Under the pieces are notes generated by a model, which saw nothing but the letters and a program-made list of their open reading frames with translations, had not been told where the DNA came from and ran no database searches. Position numbers and translations under genes: made by a program. 64,000 nt of DNA from Candidatus Streptomyces philanthi (GTDB lineage Bacteria > Actinomycetota > Actinomycetes > Streptomycetales > Streptomycetaceae): the NCBI GenBank assembly GCA_018114805.1, contig CP073042.1, positions 2,976,001-3,040,000 of the forward strand. The letters are read 5' to 3'. This document shows, in pieces, positions 1 through 10,100 of this stretch (its first letter is position 1; each line of letters opens with the position of its first letter).

Positions 1-988
1 GCTGTGCATGCGGCCGGTGCTCCACCGGTTGGCACCCGCGACCGCCGCGCGCAGCGCGTCCGCGTCGGCCACCACACCCGACAGGCCGTCGCCGAGGGTC
101 GCGCACAGTCGACCCGCGCCCGTGACGCCGTCGCTGAGAGTACGGAGGTGGCCCGCGAGGAGCGCCACGCGCCGGCCAGGAGCAGCACTTCGCGGGCGTT
201 GCCCTGGGTGAGCGGGGTGTCGCCGCCGGTGCGGGAAGCGGCGCGGGAGGGGTGTGTGCGGAGGTGCGTACTGCGGTGCCCCACTCGATGTCGTGCACGT
301 CGGTGACCGCGTACAGGCCGCCGGTGGGCCGTGCCGCCGCGAGGTCCGCCAGGCCGTCCGCCGACGGCACTCCGGGCAGTCGTGGGTCCTCCCCGTCGGC
401 CGCGCCCGGCCGCGCGGGGAGTCCGTCCAACGGGCGTACGAGCACGCCGGCGATGAGGGAGGCGGTGGCCCGCACCGACAGCAGCTCCGGGACCCGGGCG
501 AGCGCGTCGGCCGCCCTGCGCTGGGGCAACTCCGGTCGGTCCCGGCACAGTCGGGCGGCCATGGCGACGGCGTAACAGGCGCGCAGCAGGGCGGTGCGCC
601 GTTCGCACACGTCCCCGGCCAGCGGCACGTGGTCCCAGGCCCAACCGTGCCGCACCCCGCTGTCACCCGCGGCCAGTGGTGCGGGCAGTGGCTCGTCGGG
701 CCCGTCGGTCGCCGCCCGTACGAGCACCAGGTCCTTGCCGTAGTACCCGGGCCGCCAGCCCTCACCAGTCGCGCAGCCGACCGCCGCCAGGCTGTGGCGC
801 ATCCGGTCGAGCCCCGCCTCGTGGTCACCGCTGTCCTCCACGCGGGCCCGCAGCGCGCTGGTGACGACGACCAGCGTCACGGCCCGCCCACCGGCGGCGG
901 CCACGTGCGCAAGCACGTCGCCCGCGTCGGGGCAGTCGGGCGGGAAGCCGGGGGCGTGTCGGGGCGGCCAGCGGTACGCGGGGGTCAT
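1..988 (-). pseudogene. unknown soluble protein, disrupted, runs off left edge
   Basis: I do not recognise this protein. It starts at ATG 988-986 (M-T-P-A-Y-R-W-P), and its ATG overlaps the TGA of the upstream gene as ATGA, which points to translational coupling in one leftward operon. The frame is coding-like (G/C third positions) from 988 to about 230. It then continues in a second frame (G-D-T-P-L-T-Q-G-N-A-R-E-V-L-L) and from about position 180 in a third (A-L-L-A-G-H-L-R-T-L-S-D-G), so two frameshifts are inferred. No signal peptide or membrane segment is visible. The 3' end lies outside the window. Confidence 0.55.
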
Positions 989-1680
989 TCGCGGCCCCGA
1001 TCGCGCCAGAGTTCGAGCAAGAGCCGGCGCAGTCCGGGGAAGCAGACCAGGAGCAGCACGATGGCCACGCCGATGCCGCCCAGGGACCAACCGAGCCCGG
1101 TTAGGCTCGAACTCGACAACCCATGCCAGATGGCGAGGCCCACGCCGAACGGCAGGCCGATGGCAGCGAGCAGCCCGAGTATGGCGTTGCTCATCTCCGT
1201 CTCCGCCGCCTGCACCTGGTGGGAGAACTCGCCGAGGTCGTCCTTGAGGGACTGGAGCGTTTCCGGCAGGCCGGCGGCGCGCTGCCAGGTGCGGGTCACG
1301 GCGTCCACGGTGTCCTGCCGACCGAAGTCCGGGCTCCAGTAGCCACGGCGGAAGACCAGCAGGTCGCGTTCCAGTTGACCCACCTCGCGACGCTTGGGCT
1401 TGCCCTCAGCGATGCGGGCCACCTCGTTGCCGAACGCGGTCAGCACGACCTGGTGCAGCCGGGCCAGCGCGAGGGCGTCGGCGTACAGGGTGATCAGGTG
1501 GTGCGTGGTGCCGTTGTAGTAGTTGCCCAGTACCTCGCACCCGGGGTCGGGTTCGGTGCCGACCAGCACCAGGCCGCGCAGGCCGAGCACGCCGCGCACG
1601 TTGTTGCGCAGCCGGAAGCGCAGGGAGGCCAGTTCGTCCGGTCCCTCGTCCCCCGGCGGGTAGTCCGTCGTGTGGTACAT
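985..1680 (-). CDS. coiled-coil protein with two C-terminal membrane helices
   Basis: Unknown function, 231 codons from ATG 1680. The last third has a helical stretch (S-L-K-D-D-L-G-E-F-S-H-Q-V-Q-A-A-E) followed by two hydrophobic segments (around A-I-L-G-L-L-A-A-I-G-L-P-F-G-V-G-L-A and G-G-I-G-V-A-I-V-L-L-L-V) and a basic tail. That is a CorA-like layout, but there is no GMN motif, so I do not call it a transporter. The reading frame is open upstream through codons for S-A-V-D-Q-W-L-W-R to an in-frame TAG at 1708-1710, and beyond that into the 1708-2256 gene. The two are probably one ancestral gene of about 420 codons split by an amber codon. Its TGA overlaps the ATG of the next gene. Confidence 0.6.
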   Translation of the reverse strand: MYHTTDYPPGDEGPDELASLRFRLRNNVRGVLGLRGLVLVGTEPDPGCEVLGNYYNGTTHHLITLYADALALARLHQVVLTAFGNEVARIAEGKPKRREVGQLERDLLVFRRGYWSPDFGRQDTVDAVTRTWQRAAGLPETLQSLKDDLGEFSHQVQAAETEMSNAILGLLAAIGLPFGVGLAIWHGLSSSSLTGLGWSLGGIGVAIVLLLVCFPGLRRLLLELWRDRGRE

Positions 1681-1707
1681 CCGCCACAGCCACTGGTCGA
1701 CCGCGGA

Positions 1708-2256
1708 CTAACCGGCTTGTCGCGCGCTCTGGTTGAGTCGTGGCAGGTCGTCCCGGGCGGTGATGAGGGTGCAGTAGAGGGCCTCGCGTTCGGTGGCGGA
1801 GAGGCGGCAGCCGGGGTGAAGCCGCCGAGCGGCCCAGTCGCGGTACGCCCCGCTCGCGTGGCGTACGTCGACGTCCGCGCACTGCCGCAATGCCGTGGGC
1901 ATCCGCTCCGGTGGCAGCGCCGGCAGGTGCCCGTGCAGCAGGGCCACGCCGTTGGCCTCGGGGCTCGCCCCCATCCGTCGGAACATGCCGAGGACCGATT
2001 CGTTGAGCCGGATCAGCTCGACGGCGGTCAGCTCGAACCCGTGCGGGGCGGCGCCGGGGTCGAGCCACTCGTCCGCGTGCCAACGCACCGCCGACTCCCA
2101 CAACAGCGGAGCCAGTCGCTGACTGGTGTACTCGGCGCGCCGGGTGGCGGTGGAGTACACGTCGTTCCCGTCGGCGCGCCGCCAACGCCGCACCAGCGGT
2201 CCGGCCGCGAAGGGTTCCGGTGGCGGTGCGTCGATCTGTACCGCCACGATCAGCAC
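1708..2256 (-). CDS. unknown protein, probable N-terminal half of the 985-1680 gene
   Basis: This frame is coding-like from GTG 2256 (V-L-I-V-A-V-Q-I-D-A-P-P) and ends at TAG 1708-1710. It holds a soluble 182-residue segment rich in Arg, Glu and Leu with no motif I recognise. The downstream codons remain in the same frame and lead into the membrane gene at 985-1680, so TAG looks like an internal nonsense codon rather than the natural end. Upstream, the same frame is open into the cupin gene, whose coding frame differs by one base. The start is therefore uncertain: either GTG 2256 is a real start coupled to the cupin gene, or the cupin and this segment are one frameshifted gene. Confidence 0.5.
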   Translation of the reverse strand: MLIVAVQIDAPPPEPFAAGPLVRRWRRADGNDVYSTATRRAEYTSQRLAPLLWESAVRWHADEWLDPGAAPHGFELTAVELIRLNESVLGMFRRMGASPEANGVALLHGHLPALPPERMPTALRQCADVDVRHASGAYRDWAARRLHPGCRLSATEREALYCTLITARDDLPRLNQSARQAG

Positions 2257-2850
2257 GGTGTCCCGCCGTCGGGCGCAGCGCCGCCCACGAGAGGACCTCC
2301 AGGGCCGCGCGCAGGTACCGGCCCCGCTCGTCAGCGCCGGCGTCGGCGTCCATGTACCGCCAGCGCCGGAACCCGCAGGTCACCGGGCCGCGCACCAGCA
2401 CCCGGTTGTCGTGGCGCACCGGGCGGCCCCTGGCGACGAGCGTCAGCGTGCCGGGCGCGGCGGCCGGGTCCCGGGGCGCCTCCTCGGGGGTGGCCTCGAC
2501 GACGGTGTTGTACAGCTCGCCGGTGAGCACCATGGCGGCGAAGTGCCAGCGGTGGTCGTGGATCTGCGCGTCCTCGCCGCCGGCCCGCCACACGTGCAGG
2601 AACAGCCGTCGGCCGTCGGCGCGGAGCTGGGCCAGGGGCAGCTTGACGAAGCCGTTCGGGTGAGCGATGGGCGTACGGGTGGCGGGTGGGTGGAGCGGTC
2701 CGTCGAAGCGGCCGAGCAACGCCGCGGTGAGCGCGGCCCGCGCCAGTTCGGCCGTGACGGGGGGTGGCGTCCCGGTCGGGCCGCCCCGACCGCCGACCTG
2801 GTCGACCGCTCCGTCCTCGCCCGGTCGGTCTCCTCACCCTTCACGCTCAC
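2257..2850 (-). pseudogene. cupin-fold protein, cysteine-dioxygenase-like, frameshifted
   Basis: The core reads F-V-K-L-P-L-A-Q-L-R-A-D-G-R-R-L-F-L-H-V-W, then I-H-D-H-R-W-H-F-A-A-M-V-L-T-G. The H-D-H-R-W-H cluster followed by a Gly turn resembles the metal-binding first motif of cupins such as cysteine dioxygenase. The likely start is GTG 2850, preceded by GGGAGGGG at good spacing. From there the frame reads V-S-V-K-G-E-E-T-D and must shift at a run of six C (about 2763-2770, plus strand) to reach A-E-L-A-R-A-A-L-T and the cupin body. TTG 2719 is the only start in the main frame. It is the first gene of the leftward operon and diverges from the BlaI gene. The substrate cannot be told from sequence. 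Confidence 0.55.
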
Positions 2851-3184
2851 CGCAAGCCCCTCCCACCTGGCTTCGACGCACGGCGGGGCCCGGCCCCCGC
2901 GCGCCGAGCGTAACCAACCGGCGCACCCCGCGGCCGGCCGTCCGGCACATCCCGGCCACGGCGGCGAACGCGGCTCGGCCAACGGGTGACACATCCCCGC
3001 CGCGCCACCCGCCACACACCACAGCACCCCACCCCGCCCCGCCCCGCCGACCGTTACGCTCTTCCGGATCGGTCGGGACGGCGCGCGGGCCCCTCCGGGC
3101 ACGGGCGCCGCCGGGCGCGCGCCCGGGCGGTGGGGCGTGGCTCGGGCGATCGAGGACGGCGCGCGGGAAGGAGCGGGACCTGTT

Positions 3185-3574
3185 GTGGGTGACGACAAGG
3201 GTGAGGACGCGGCCCGGCCTTCGCCGCAGCGGGGGCGCCGGCGTGGCCAGGGTGAGTTGGAGGCGCTGGTGATGCGGGTGTTGCAGGAGGCCGGCGAGCC
3301 GGTCACCGCGGCGCGGGTGCAGCAGGAGTTGTGCGGCGACCTGGCGTACACCACGGTCGTGACGATCCTGACCCGGCTGCACGGCAAGCACAGCGTGACC
3401 CGGCACCGCGCGGGCCGGTCCTTCCGGTGGGCGCCCGCTGCCGACGAGGCGGGGCTCGCGGCGCAGCGGATGCGGCGCGTGCTCGACGGGCACAGCGACC
3501 GGGACGCGGTGCTCGCCAGTTTCGTGTCGGGCCTCTCGGCCGACGACGAGCGGCTGGTGCGCGAGCTGCTGTAA
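3185..3574 (+). CDS. BlaI/MecI/CopY-family transcriptional repressor
   Basis: A winged-helix repressor of the BlaI family. The DNA-binding part reads G-E-L-E-A-L-V-M-R-V-L-Q-E-A-G-E-P-V-T-A-A-R-V-Q, then L-A-Y-T-T-V-V-T-I-L-T-R-L, which is the T-T-V-x-T-x-L-x-R-L recognition helix typical of the family. I prefer GTG 3185 (V-G-D-D-K-G-E-D) because GGAAGGAG sits about 9 bases upstream; a longer form from 3137 is possible. Length is about 129 residues, normal for the family. It is followed at 70 bp by an M56 metallopeptidase gene. In such pairs the membrane peptidase senses a signal and leads to cleavage of the repressor. Confidence 0.88.
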   Translation: MGDDKGEDAARPSPQRGRRRGQGELEALVMRVLQEAGEPVTAARVQQELCGDLAYTTVVTILTRLHGKHSVTRHRAGRSFRWAPAADEAGLAAQRMRRVLDGHSDRDAVLASFVSGLSADDERLVRELL

Positions 3575-3643
3575 GACGCGCCCACGGAGGCGGAGCCCGG
3601 CGACGAGCCCGTACCCCTCGATCGCGAACGGGAGACGTGACCA

Positions 3644-4679
3644 GTGGGAGTCTTCGTCGTCCTCCCGCTCGTGCTGCCGCTCACGGCCTGGCCGATGTCG
3701 CGGCTGGCCGAGCGGCGGCTGCACCCGCGCACCGCGACCGTCCTGCTGACCGCCGTCGGAGCCATACTCGCCGTGTGCAGCACGCTGTGCCTGGCCCTGC
3801 TCGGCGTGGTCGGCACCGCACAACTGCCCGGCAACCCGCTGCCCGACGGCTGGGCGGCTCCCAAGGTGCGGGCGGCGGTCCCGTACGACGAGAACGTGGG
3901 GTTCGCCGCCATCGGCGTGCTGGCCCTGGTCGCCACGGCCTGCGGGCACACGCTGTGGCGGCACTACCGGGTACGCAAAGGCGCCTGGCGCGCGCTCGGC
4001 GGCCTGCCCGCCGAGGCCGGCCCCGGAACCAGTGCCCGCCGCGGCCTCCGCGACCACCGTTACGGCCACGGAGCCGCCCGTGCGGCCCGCGCCACCCGCA
4101 CGGCCCGCACTGACCGTGCTGCCCGACGAGGTGCCGTACGCGTACGCCCTGCCGGGCAGGGCGGGCTCCGGGCGCGTCGTCGTCTCGGACGTCATGTTGG
4201 CCGGGCTCGGAGCGGCGGGCGCTGGTCGCCCACGAGCGGGCCCACCTGGCCGGGCGGCACCACCGCTATCTGCTGGCCTCGCGGTTGACCGCGAGCGCCA
4301 ACCCGTTCCTGCGCCCGCTGTGGACGGCGGTGGCCTTCAGCGCGGAGCGCTGGGCCGACGAGGAGGCGGCGCGCGAGGTGGGCAGCCGGCGCGTGGTCGC
4401 CACGGCCGTGGGCAAGGCGGGGCTGATCTCCGGGCCCTCGCCGGCGCCCGGCATCGCGGGGTTCGCGGCCGTCGGCCCGGTGCCGCGGCGGATCGCCGCG
4501 CTGCTCGGCCCCGTCCCGCCGGCCCGGCTGTGGCCGCCCGCCGACGGCTCGCTGTACGCCGCGGCGCTCATCGCGGCGGCCGGGACCGCCGCCTCGGCGC
4601 TGTCGTCGCTGAGGCGCTGTCGTCGCTGAACGCGGCGGTGGCGCTGTTCGTGGTGCTCAAGGCGGCCACGCCGCTGTAG
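3644..4679 (+). pseudogene. M56-family membrane peptidase (BlaR1-like), three frameshifts
   Basis: Partner of the BlaI gene. It starts at GTG 3644 with GGGAGA upstream. The N-terminus has membrane helices (V-F-V-V-L-P-L-V-L-P-L-T-A-W and T-V-L-L-T-A-V-G-A-I-L-A-V-C). The zinc site is encoded around 4222-4260 as L-V-A-H-E-R-A-H-L-A-G-R-H-H, matching the HExxH signature. The N-terminal frame, the middle (L-P-D-E-V-P-Y-A-Y-A-L-P-G), the HExxH segment and the C-terminal helix (A-A-V-A-L-F-V-V-L-K-A-A) lie in different frames, so shifts fall near 4030, 4205 and 4612. Unless the reads disagree, it cannot make a full product, leaving BlaI without its sensor. Confidence 0.75.
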
Positions 4680-4718
4680 GCCCGGCCGCGAGGCACCGGC
4701 CGACCACGTCATGGAGGA

Positions 4719-4753
4719 GGGCTGCCCGGCCAGGGGGTGGGTCCGGGCAGCCC
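4719..4753. terminator. hairpin between M56 and terD genes
   Basis: An 11-bp perfect inverted repeat (GGGCTGCCCGG and CCGGGCAGCCC) with a 13-base loop sits between the convergent M56 and TerD genes. It has no U-tract, as is usual in streptomycetes. It could serve both directions. Confidence 0.6.
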
Positions 4754-4827
4754 GGTACGAGGCGGGGCCGGCGACTCGCTGGGGAGTGCGATGCCCCGGG
4801 GCGGGACGCTGGGCGCGCCCCGCGCGA

Positions 4828-5402
4828 TCAGACGTTGACGCCGAAGTCCGCCGCGATGCCGGCCAGGCCGGACGCGTAACCCTGGCCGACCGCGCGGAAC
4901 TTCCACTCGGCGCCGTGCCGGTACAGCTCACCGAAGACCATGGCGGTCTCGGTCGAGGCGTCCTCGGTCAGGTCGTAGCGGGCCAGCTCCACGCAGTCGG
5001 CCTGGTTGACGACGCGGATGAAGGCGTGCGCACCTGTCCGAAGCTCTGCCCCCGGGCCGCGGCGTCGTGGATCGACACCGGGAAGACGATCTTCGTGATC
5101 TCGGCGGGCACGCCGGCGAGGTTGACCTTGACCGCCTCGTCGTCCCCGTCGCCCTCACCGGTGAGGTTGTCGCCGGTGTGCTCGACGGAACCGTCCGGGC
5201 TGGTCAGATTGCTGTAGAAGACGAAGTGCCGGTCGGAGGCGACCTTGCCGGAGTCGTCGCACAGCAGGGCGCTGGCGTCCAGGTCGTAGTCGGTCCCGGT
5301 CGTCGTCCGCACGTCCCACCCGAGCCCGACGACCACGGCGGTCCGCCCCGGCGCCTCCTTGCTCAGCGAGACGTTGCCACCCTTGGCCAGCGAAACACCC
5401 AT
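4828..5402 (-). pseudogene. terD: TerD-family tellurium-resistance/stress protein, 1-bp deletion
   Basis: A calcium-binding TerD-domain protein of about 191 residues. It starts at ATG 5402 ([15 protein letters not shown]) and contains the conserved core [10 protein letters not shown] and [10 protein letters not shown], with the Asp-rich metal site D-G-D-D-E-A-V. After G-Q-S-F-G-Q-V-R the family continues N-A-F-I-R-V-V-N. Here one A is missing near 5026, so the rest (N-A-F-I-R through F-G-V-N-V) is in another frame ending at TGA 4828-4830. Apart from the missing base the gene looks normal. The upstream PucR frame runs into it without a stop. Confidence 0.85.
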
Positions 5403-5778
5403 GTTGTGCCCTTCCCCTGTCGCGCCTGCGTTGGCTGCTGCCGCAAATCTACAGCACTGTAGAAATTGCGGGTCGGTACCGACCGACACCGGCCGACACC
5501 GACCCGCGCGGGCCCGGTCCGCTGGCGCGGTAGACGTCGCACCGGGTACGCCACGGCGCTCCGCGCCGGTGGAGCCGGCACCCACCGAGTGGGCCTCCGC
5601 GACCGCGGGGTTGGTCCGATCTACACGGCGCTGTTGACGGACGAGGGTTGGCCGTCCCCGCGCTCGCGGGGTTGCTCCGGCACGGGCGCCCGTGGCGTAC
5701 ACCGACGGCCGGCCGTCGCCCCGCACCCCCACGAACCCGCCCCACCCCCACCCGACCCCACACCGCACACCCCACCCC
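5403..5778. other. intergenic region between PucR and TerD genes
   Basis: About 375 bp with no supported gene. It should hold the terD promoter. On the minus strand the frame shared by the PucR C-terminus and TerD has no stop codon across the whole stretch, giving low-complexity translation. Confidence 0.5.
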
Positions 5779-6643
5779 TCAACCCCCTCCTCCGGCCACC
5801 CCAGCAGCCGGGCCCCGATGACGGCGGTCTGGAGGGTGTAGCGGTGGACCGGATCGCCGGGGTCGGAGCCGGTGAGCCTGTGGATGCGGTCCAGGCGGTA
5901 GGTCATGGCGCGGACGCTGAGGGACAGGCGGCGGGCGGCCTCGGCGGCGACGCAGCCGGTGTCGAAGTAGGCGGTCAGGGTGTCGATGAGGGGCTGGGCG
6001 CCGCCACGGGCCTGCTGGAGGGGGCCGAGGACGGTGCGTACGAGGTCGGCCATGGCCTGCCGGTCGCGAGTGAGGACCGGGTAGACGAGCAGGTCGGCGG
6101 CGTGCAGGACCGGGTCGTTCAGGTGCATGCGGGCGGCCAGGTCGAGGGTGTTGAGGGCCTCCTCGTAGGAGTGGACGACGCCGCCCACGCCCGGATGGGC
6201 GCGGCAGATGGCGACCTGGCCGCCGTCCGTCGCCGCGTACGCCTGCTTCGCGAAGTAGCGAAGCACGTCCGACTCGCCGCCCGGCGCGATGCAGATCAGC
6301 CGGCCGTCCTTGGTGGTGAGCAGGATACGCCGGTCGCCGAAGCGGGTCAGCAGCGACGATTCGACCCGGCGGGTGACCGGGGTAGCCGTCGTCGTACGGT
6401 TCGGCGCCCTGGGCCACCGCGACCGCGTGCGCGTGGGCCAGGATCAGGCCGAAGCGTTCGGCGCGCTCCGCGAGGCGGCCCAGGTCGCTGCGGCCGTAGA
6501 GCAGGTCGTCGATGAACTCGCGGCGCGCGGCATCCTCCTGGCGGACGGCGAGTCGCTGGGCCCGCTCGTACCCCTCGGCGAACGCGTCCACGGCCTGGGT
6601 GATGGCAGCCAGCAGGTGGTCGGCGCGATCTCGCTGGGCAAGA
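5779..6643 (-). pseudogene. PucR-family (CdaR-type) regulator, 5'-truncated and frameshifted
   Basis: The C-terminus carries the PucR helix-turn-helix: [19 protein letters not shown], then [12 protein letters not shown]. The N-terminal part in a second frame reads L-L-A-A-I-T-Q-A-V-D-A-F-A-E-G-Y-E-R-A, then R-R-E-F-I-D-D-L-L-Y-G-R, usual for these proteins ahead of the GGDEF-like domain. The two parts join by a frameshift near 6375. No start is visible: upstream of about 6640 the minus strand stops being coding-like and a plus-strand gene fragment begins. About 100 N-terminal residues are therefore missing. The 3' end is also uncertain because no stop follows L-L-G-W-P-E-E in the HTH frame. 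Confidence 0.7.
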
Positions 6644-6947
6644 GCGTGGACGGCTTCGTCCAGCACTCGCAGACCGCCCAGACCCTGGCCGGCCCCTGGC
6701 TGGACGGCTCGGCGTCGTTCACCGACAACCTGACCAAGGTGCTCGGCTCGACGACGACCGCCGACGTACAGAACCTGACCGTTTCGGCGCTGCTGATGAA
6801 GCTGATGCCGTCGGGTTCCGGCCAGCTCAACCAACTGCTCCCTTTGGCATGCCAGTTGGGGCTCGCCGACATGCCGGTGTCCGAGCTGGTCGGGCGCGGC
6901 GGGGTGGCGGGGCCGCCCCCTCGGTCAACGGCGCGCCGCTGACCTGA
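6590..6947 (+). pseudogene. 3' fragment of an unrecognised gene
   Basis: From about 6600 the plus strand has near-perfect G/C third positions and reads S-L-G-K-S-V-D-G-F-V-Q-H-S-Q, then T-D-N-L-T-K-V-L-G-S-T-T-T, then L-M-K-L-M-P-S-G-S-G-Q-L-N. I do not recognise it. No start codon with a ribosome site precedes it; it emerges directly from the truncated PucR gene on the other strand. The frame ends at TGA 6940-6942, but a shift in the G/C runs near 6910 would give the more natural ending A-P-S-V-N-G-A-P-L-T and TGA 6945-6947. Both this and the PucR gene appear to have lost their 5' ends at one junction. Confidence 0.5.
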
Positions 6948-6999
6948 GCCGGGCCGGCCCACCGAGCCGACCGTGGGGAGGGGGACGGTCGAGGTGCGC

Positions 7000-7029
7000 G
7001 GAGCTGCCGCGCGGGGGGGCGGCAGCTCC
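7000..7029. terminator. hairpin after gene fragment
   Basis: An 11-bp perfect stem (GGAGCTGCCGC and GCGGCAGCTCC) with an 8-base loop lies 55 bp after the fragment's stop and 130 bp before the ATPase gene. Confidence 0.55.
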
Positions 7030-7158
7030 GGACCCGCGCCCGGGCCCGTGGACGTACGCCTACGGGTGGACGTACTCATGCTCGCACGCCACCCACCCCC
7101 TCCACCAACCCATCAACCCGCCAACCGCGCCACCAGCCGCAGCAGGGAGTACAGCCAG

Positions 7159-10100
7159 ATGCAGACCGGGACGGGGAGCGGGATGGAGACCGGGACGGGC
7201 GGCGGGATGGCCAGCAGGACGGGCGGTGGGGCGGGCGCCGAGGCGGGGAACGGGCTCGACGCCGGCACGTACGAGGTGTTGCGCGGCCGGCTCGGGGCGC
7301 GGGCGGCCGAGCTGGCCCGGCGTGCCGAGGCGCTCAACGCGTCCCGTACCGCCGCGTTCGGATCCACCGAGCTGACGCTCACCGGGACCGAGCCGGTGCG
7401 CACCGAGCGCGCGAGCCTGCCGCGTGATGTCGTCGCCGTCGGCGATTTCCTGCTGTTCGGCCACAACACCGGCGCGGGGCCCGAGTCCGGTGCCACGGCG
7501 GTCGGCGACGTGTTCGCGCTCGACGACCCGGCCTTCATCCACGAGTTCGAGGCGCTCTACCGCTACTACCGGGCCGCGCGGCTGCTCCAACTGCAGCTCG
7601 TGGGAGACAAGTTGCTCGCCGTCTTCCAGACCGGCGAGAAGGCGGACGACCTGCGCCTGCTGCGCTGGGCACTGCCCACGGCCGACGGCGGAGCGGCCAG
7701 GTTCCTGGACGCGCGCGGCGAGCGCGACCACGCCTTCCCCGCCCCGCACGACGTCACGTGGACGGCGACCACCCGCGAGGACCACGTGCTCGGCCGGTTC
7801 CCGCACATCGCCGTCGACGGCGGGACGGTCTACGTCGCGACCGTCGGTGGGGCGCTGACTGTCAAGACCGAGAACACCACCGAGCGCGGCGACGGCGTCC
7901 ACCGCGAGCCGGTGGACGAGCCGCTGCAGTCGCTGGCCGACGCGGACGTGGCGTACGCGCGGGTGGGACCGCTGGTTCTGCTACGAATCCGCCCGTACAA
8001 GGAAGAGAATTGGCTGTACCTGGTCTTCCACACCGTTACGCACGCCGTGGCCCGGCTCGACGGCATCGGCCAGTCCTGCCAGCGCCTCCCCAACGACCAG
8101 GGCATCGTCTTCCCCGGCAGATACTTCCTGGCCACCGGCGCGGTGAAGACCTTCGACGCGGACACCGACGGCCTCGCGTTCACGCACGCGGTGTGCTCGC
8201 CGAACGGCGAGGACGTGCTGTACGCCTTCCGCGCCCCGGCCACCGGGCGCACGCTGCTCCTCTCGTACAACACCATCCGTGAAGAGATCGCGACGCCGCT
8301 GCCCTGCCTCGGCTACGCGCTCTTCGAGGACGGCACCCTCGTCGCGCTGCGCGCCCCCGCCTCGCCCGCCGCAGACGGGCCGGGCGAGCCCGCGCGCGTG
8401 CACCCGGTGCAGCTCTGGCGCACGCCGTACGTCTCCGACACGTACACCGCGGGCTCGGCGGCTGGCGCCGGGCCGCTGGCCCGGATCGGCAACGCGGACC
8501 TGGTGCGGGGCATCGCGGAGTGCCTGTCCATCGCGCGGCAGGTGGCCGACACAGAACCGACGGCGGAGCGGTACCGGACGCTGGTGGCCGCCTGCGCGCG
8601 GGCCGCTGACCGCTTCCACTGGCTCGGTGACGCGGAGGTCGGCGACCTGCGCGGCCCGCTGGTCGAGGAGCGGGAGACGGCCGAACAGGTGCTCGCCGAG
8701 TTCGCGACCGTCCAGGACCTGACGCGGCGGGCCGCAGACGCGCTCGCCGACTGCGCGGCGCACATCGCCCGGCTGGCGCGCCGGGTACGTGGCGAGGCGC
8801 CGGCCACCGCCGAGGAGTGGGTGGCGCGGATGGGCGAGCTGCGCCAGGTGCAGGGCCGGCTGGTGACGCTGAAGGAGATGCGGTACGCCGACGTCGCGCG
8901 CATCGACACGCTCGCCGACGTCGTCGAGTCCGACATCGCCGGCACCGCCTGCCGGGCCGTCGCCTTCCTCCAGCGCGCGGACGCGTTCGCCGGCTACCGC
9001 GCGCAGGCCGAAGAGTTGACCGCCGCGGCCGAGGCGATCGACACCGTCGCGGCGGCCGACCCGGTGGCCGAGCGGATCGCGGTGCGGTCGGCCGGGCTGC
9101 GCGAAGGTGACCGAGGTCATCGCCCGGCTAGACAGAGGCGACGCGACCGTGCGCACCGCCATCCTGGAGCGGATCGCCGAGGTCACCAGCGGTCTCAACC
9201 GCGCCAGGGCGACGCTGGACGCGCGCCGCCGGGAGCTGGCCGACCGGGAGGGGCGCGCGGAGTTCGCGGCGGAGTTCGCGCTGCTCGGCCAGTCCGTCAC
9301 GGGCGCGCTCGCCGCGTGCGACGACCCACGGGAGTGCGACGCCCAACTCGCCACCTTGCTGCTACGGCTGGAAGACCTGGAGGCCCGGTTCGCCGACCAC
9401 GAGGAGTTCCGCGCCGAGATCGATGCTCGGCGCACCGAGGTCAGCGACGCGTTCGCGGCGCGCCGGCAGACCCTGGAGGACGCGGCGGCCCGGCGCGCGG
9501 CGGCGCTGGCGGACTCGGCCGCGCGGGTCCTGGAGACCCTGGCCCGCCGCGCCGGCGCGCTGCCGGACCGGGAGGCGGTGGCCACCTTCTTCGCCTCGGA
9601 GGCCCTGGTGGTGAAGGCTCGGCGGACGGCGGACCAACTGCGCGCCCTGGGCGAGAGCGTACGCGCCGAAGAGTTGGCAGGTCGGCTGGCGGCGGCCCGG
9701 GAGGACGCGCTGCGCGCGCTGCGGGACCGCACGGAGCTGTACGCGGACGGCGGCGAGACGATCAGGCTGGGCGAGCACCGGTTCGCCGTCAGCACCCAGA
9801 CACCCGAGCTGACGCTGCTGCCGGACGCGGACGGGCGCGTCATGGTCCTCGCGCTGACCGGCACGGACTACCGCGCCCCCGTCAGCGACCCCGCCTTCGC
9901 CGCCACCCGCGCCTACTGGCGGCAGACCCTGCCGTCGGAGGCCCCCGACGTCTACCGGGCCGAACACCTCGCGGCCCGCCTGCTCGCCGACCACGGCGCC
10001 CCGGCGCTGTCCGCTGCCACACTGGAAGAGTTGGCGGAACTGGTGCGGCGAGTGGCGGAGGAGGCGTACGACGAGGGGTACGAGCGCGGGGTGCACGACC

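Noticed and set aside
7981..9864. 627-codon open frame on the minus strand
   Set aside because: Antisense to the DNA repair ATPase; Ser/Arg-rich composition and no codon bias. The plus strand is clearly the coding one.
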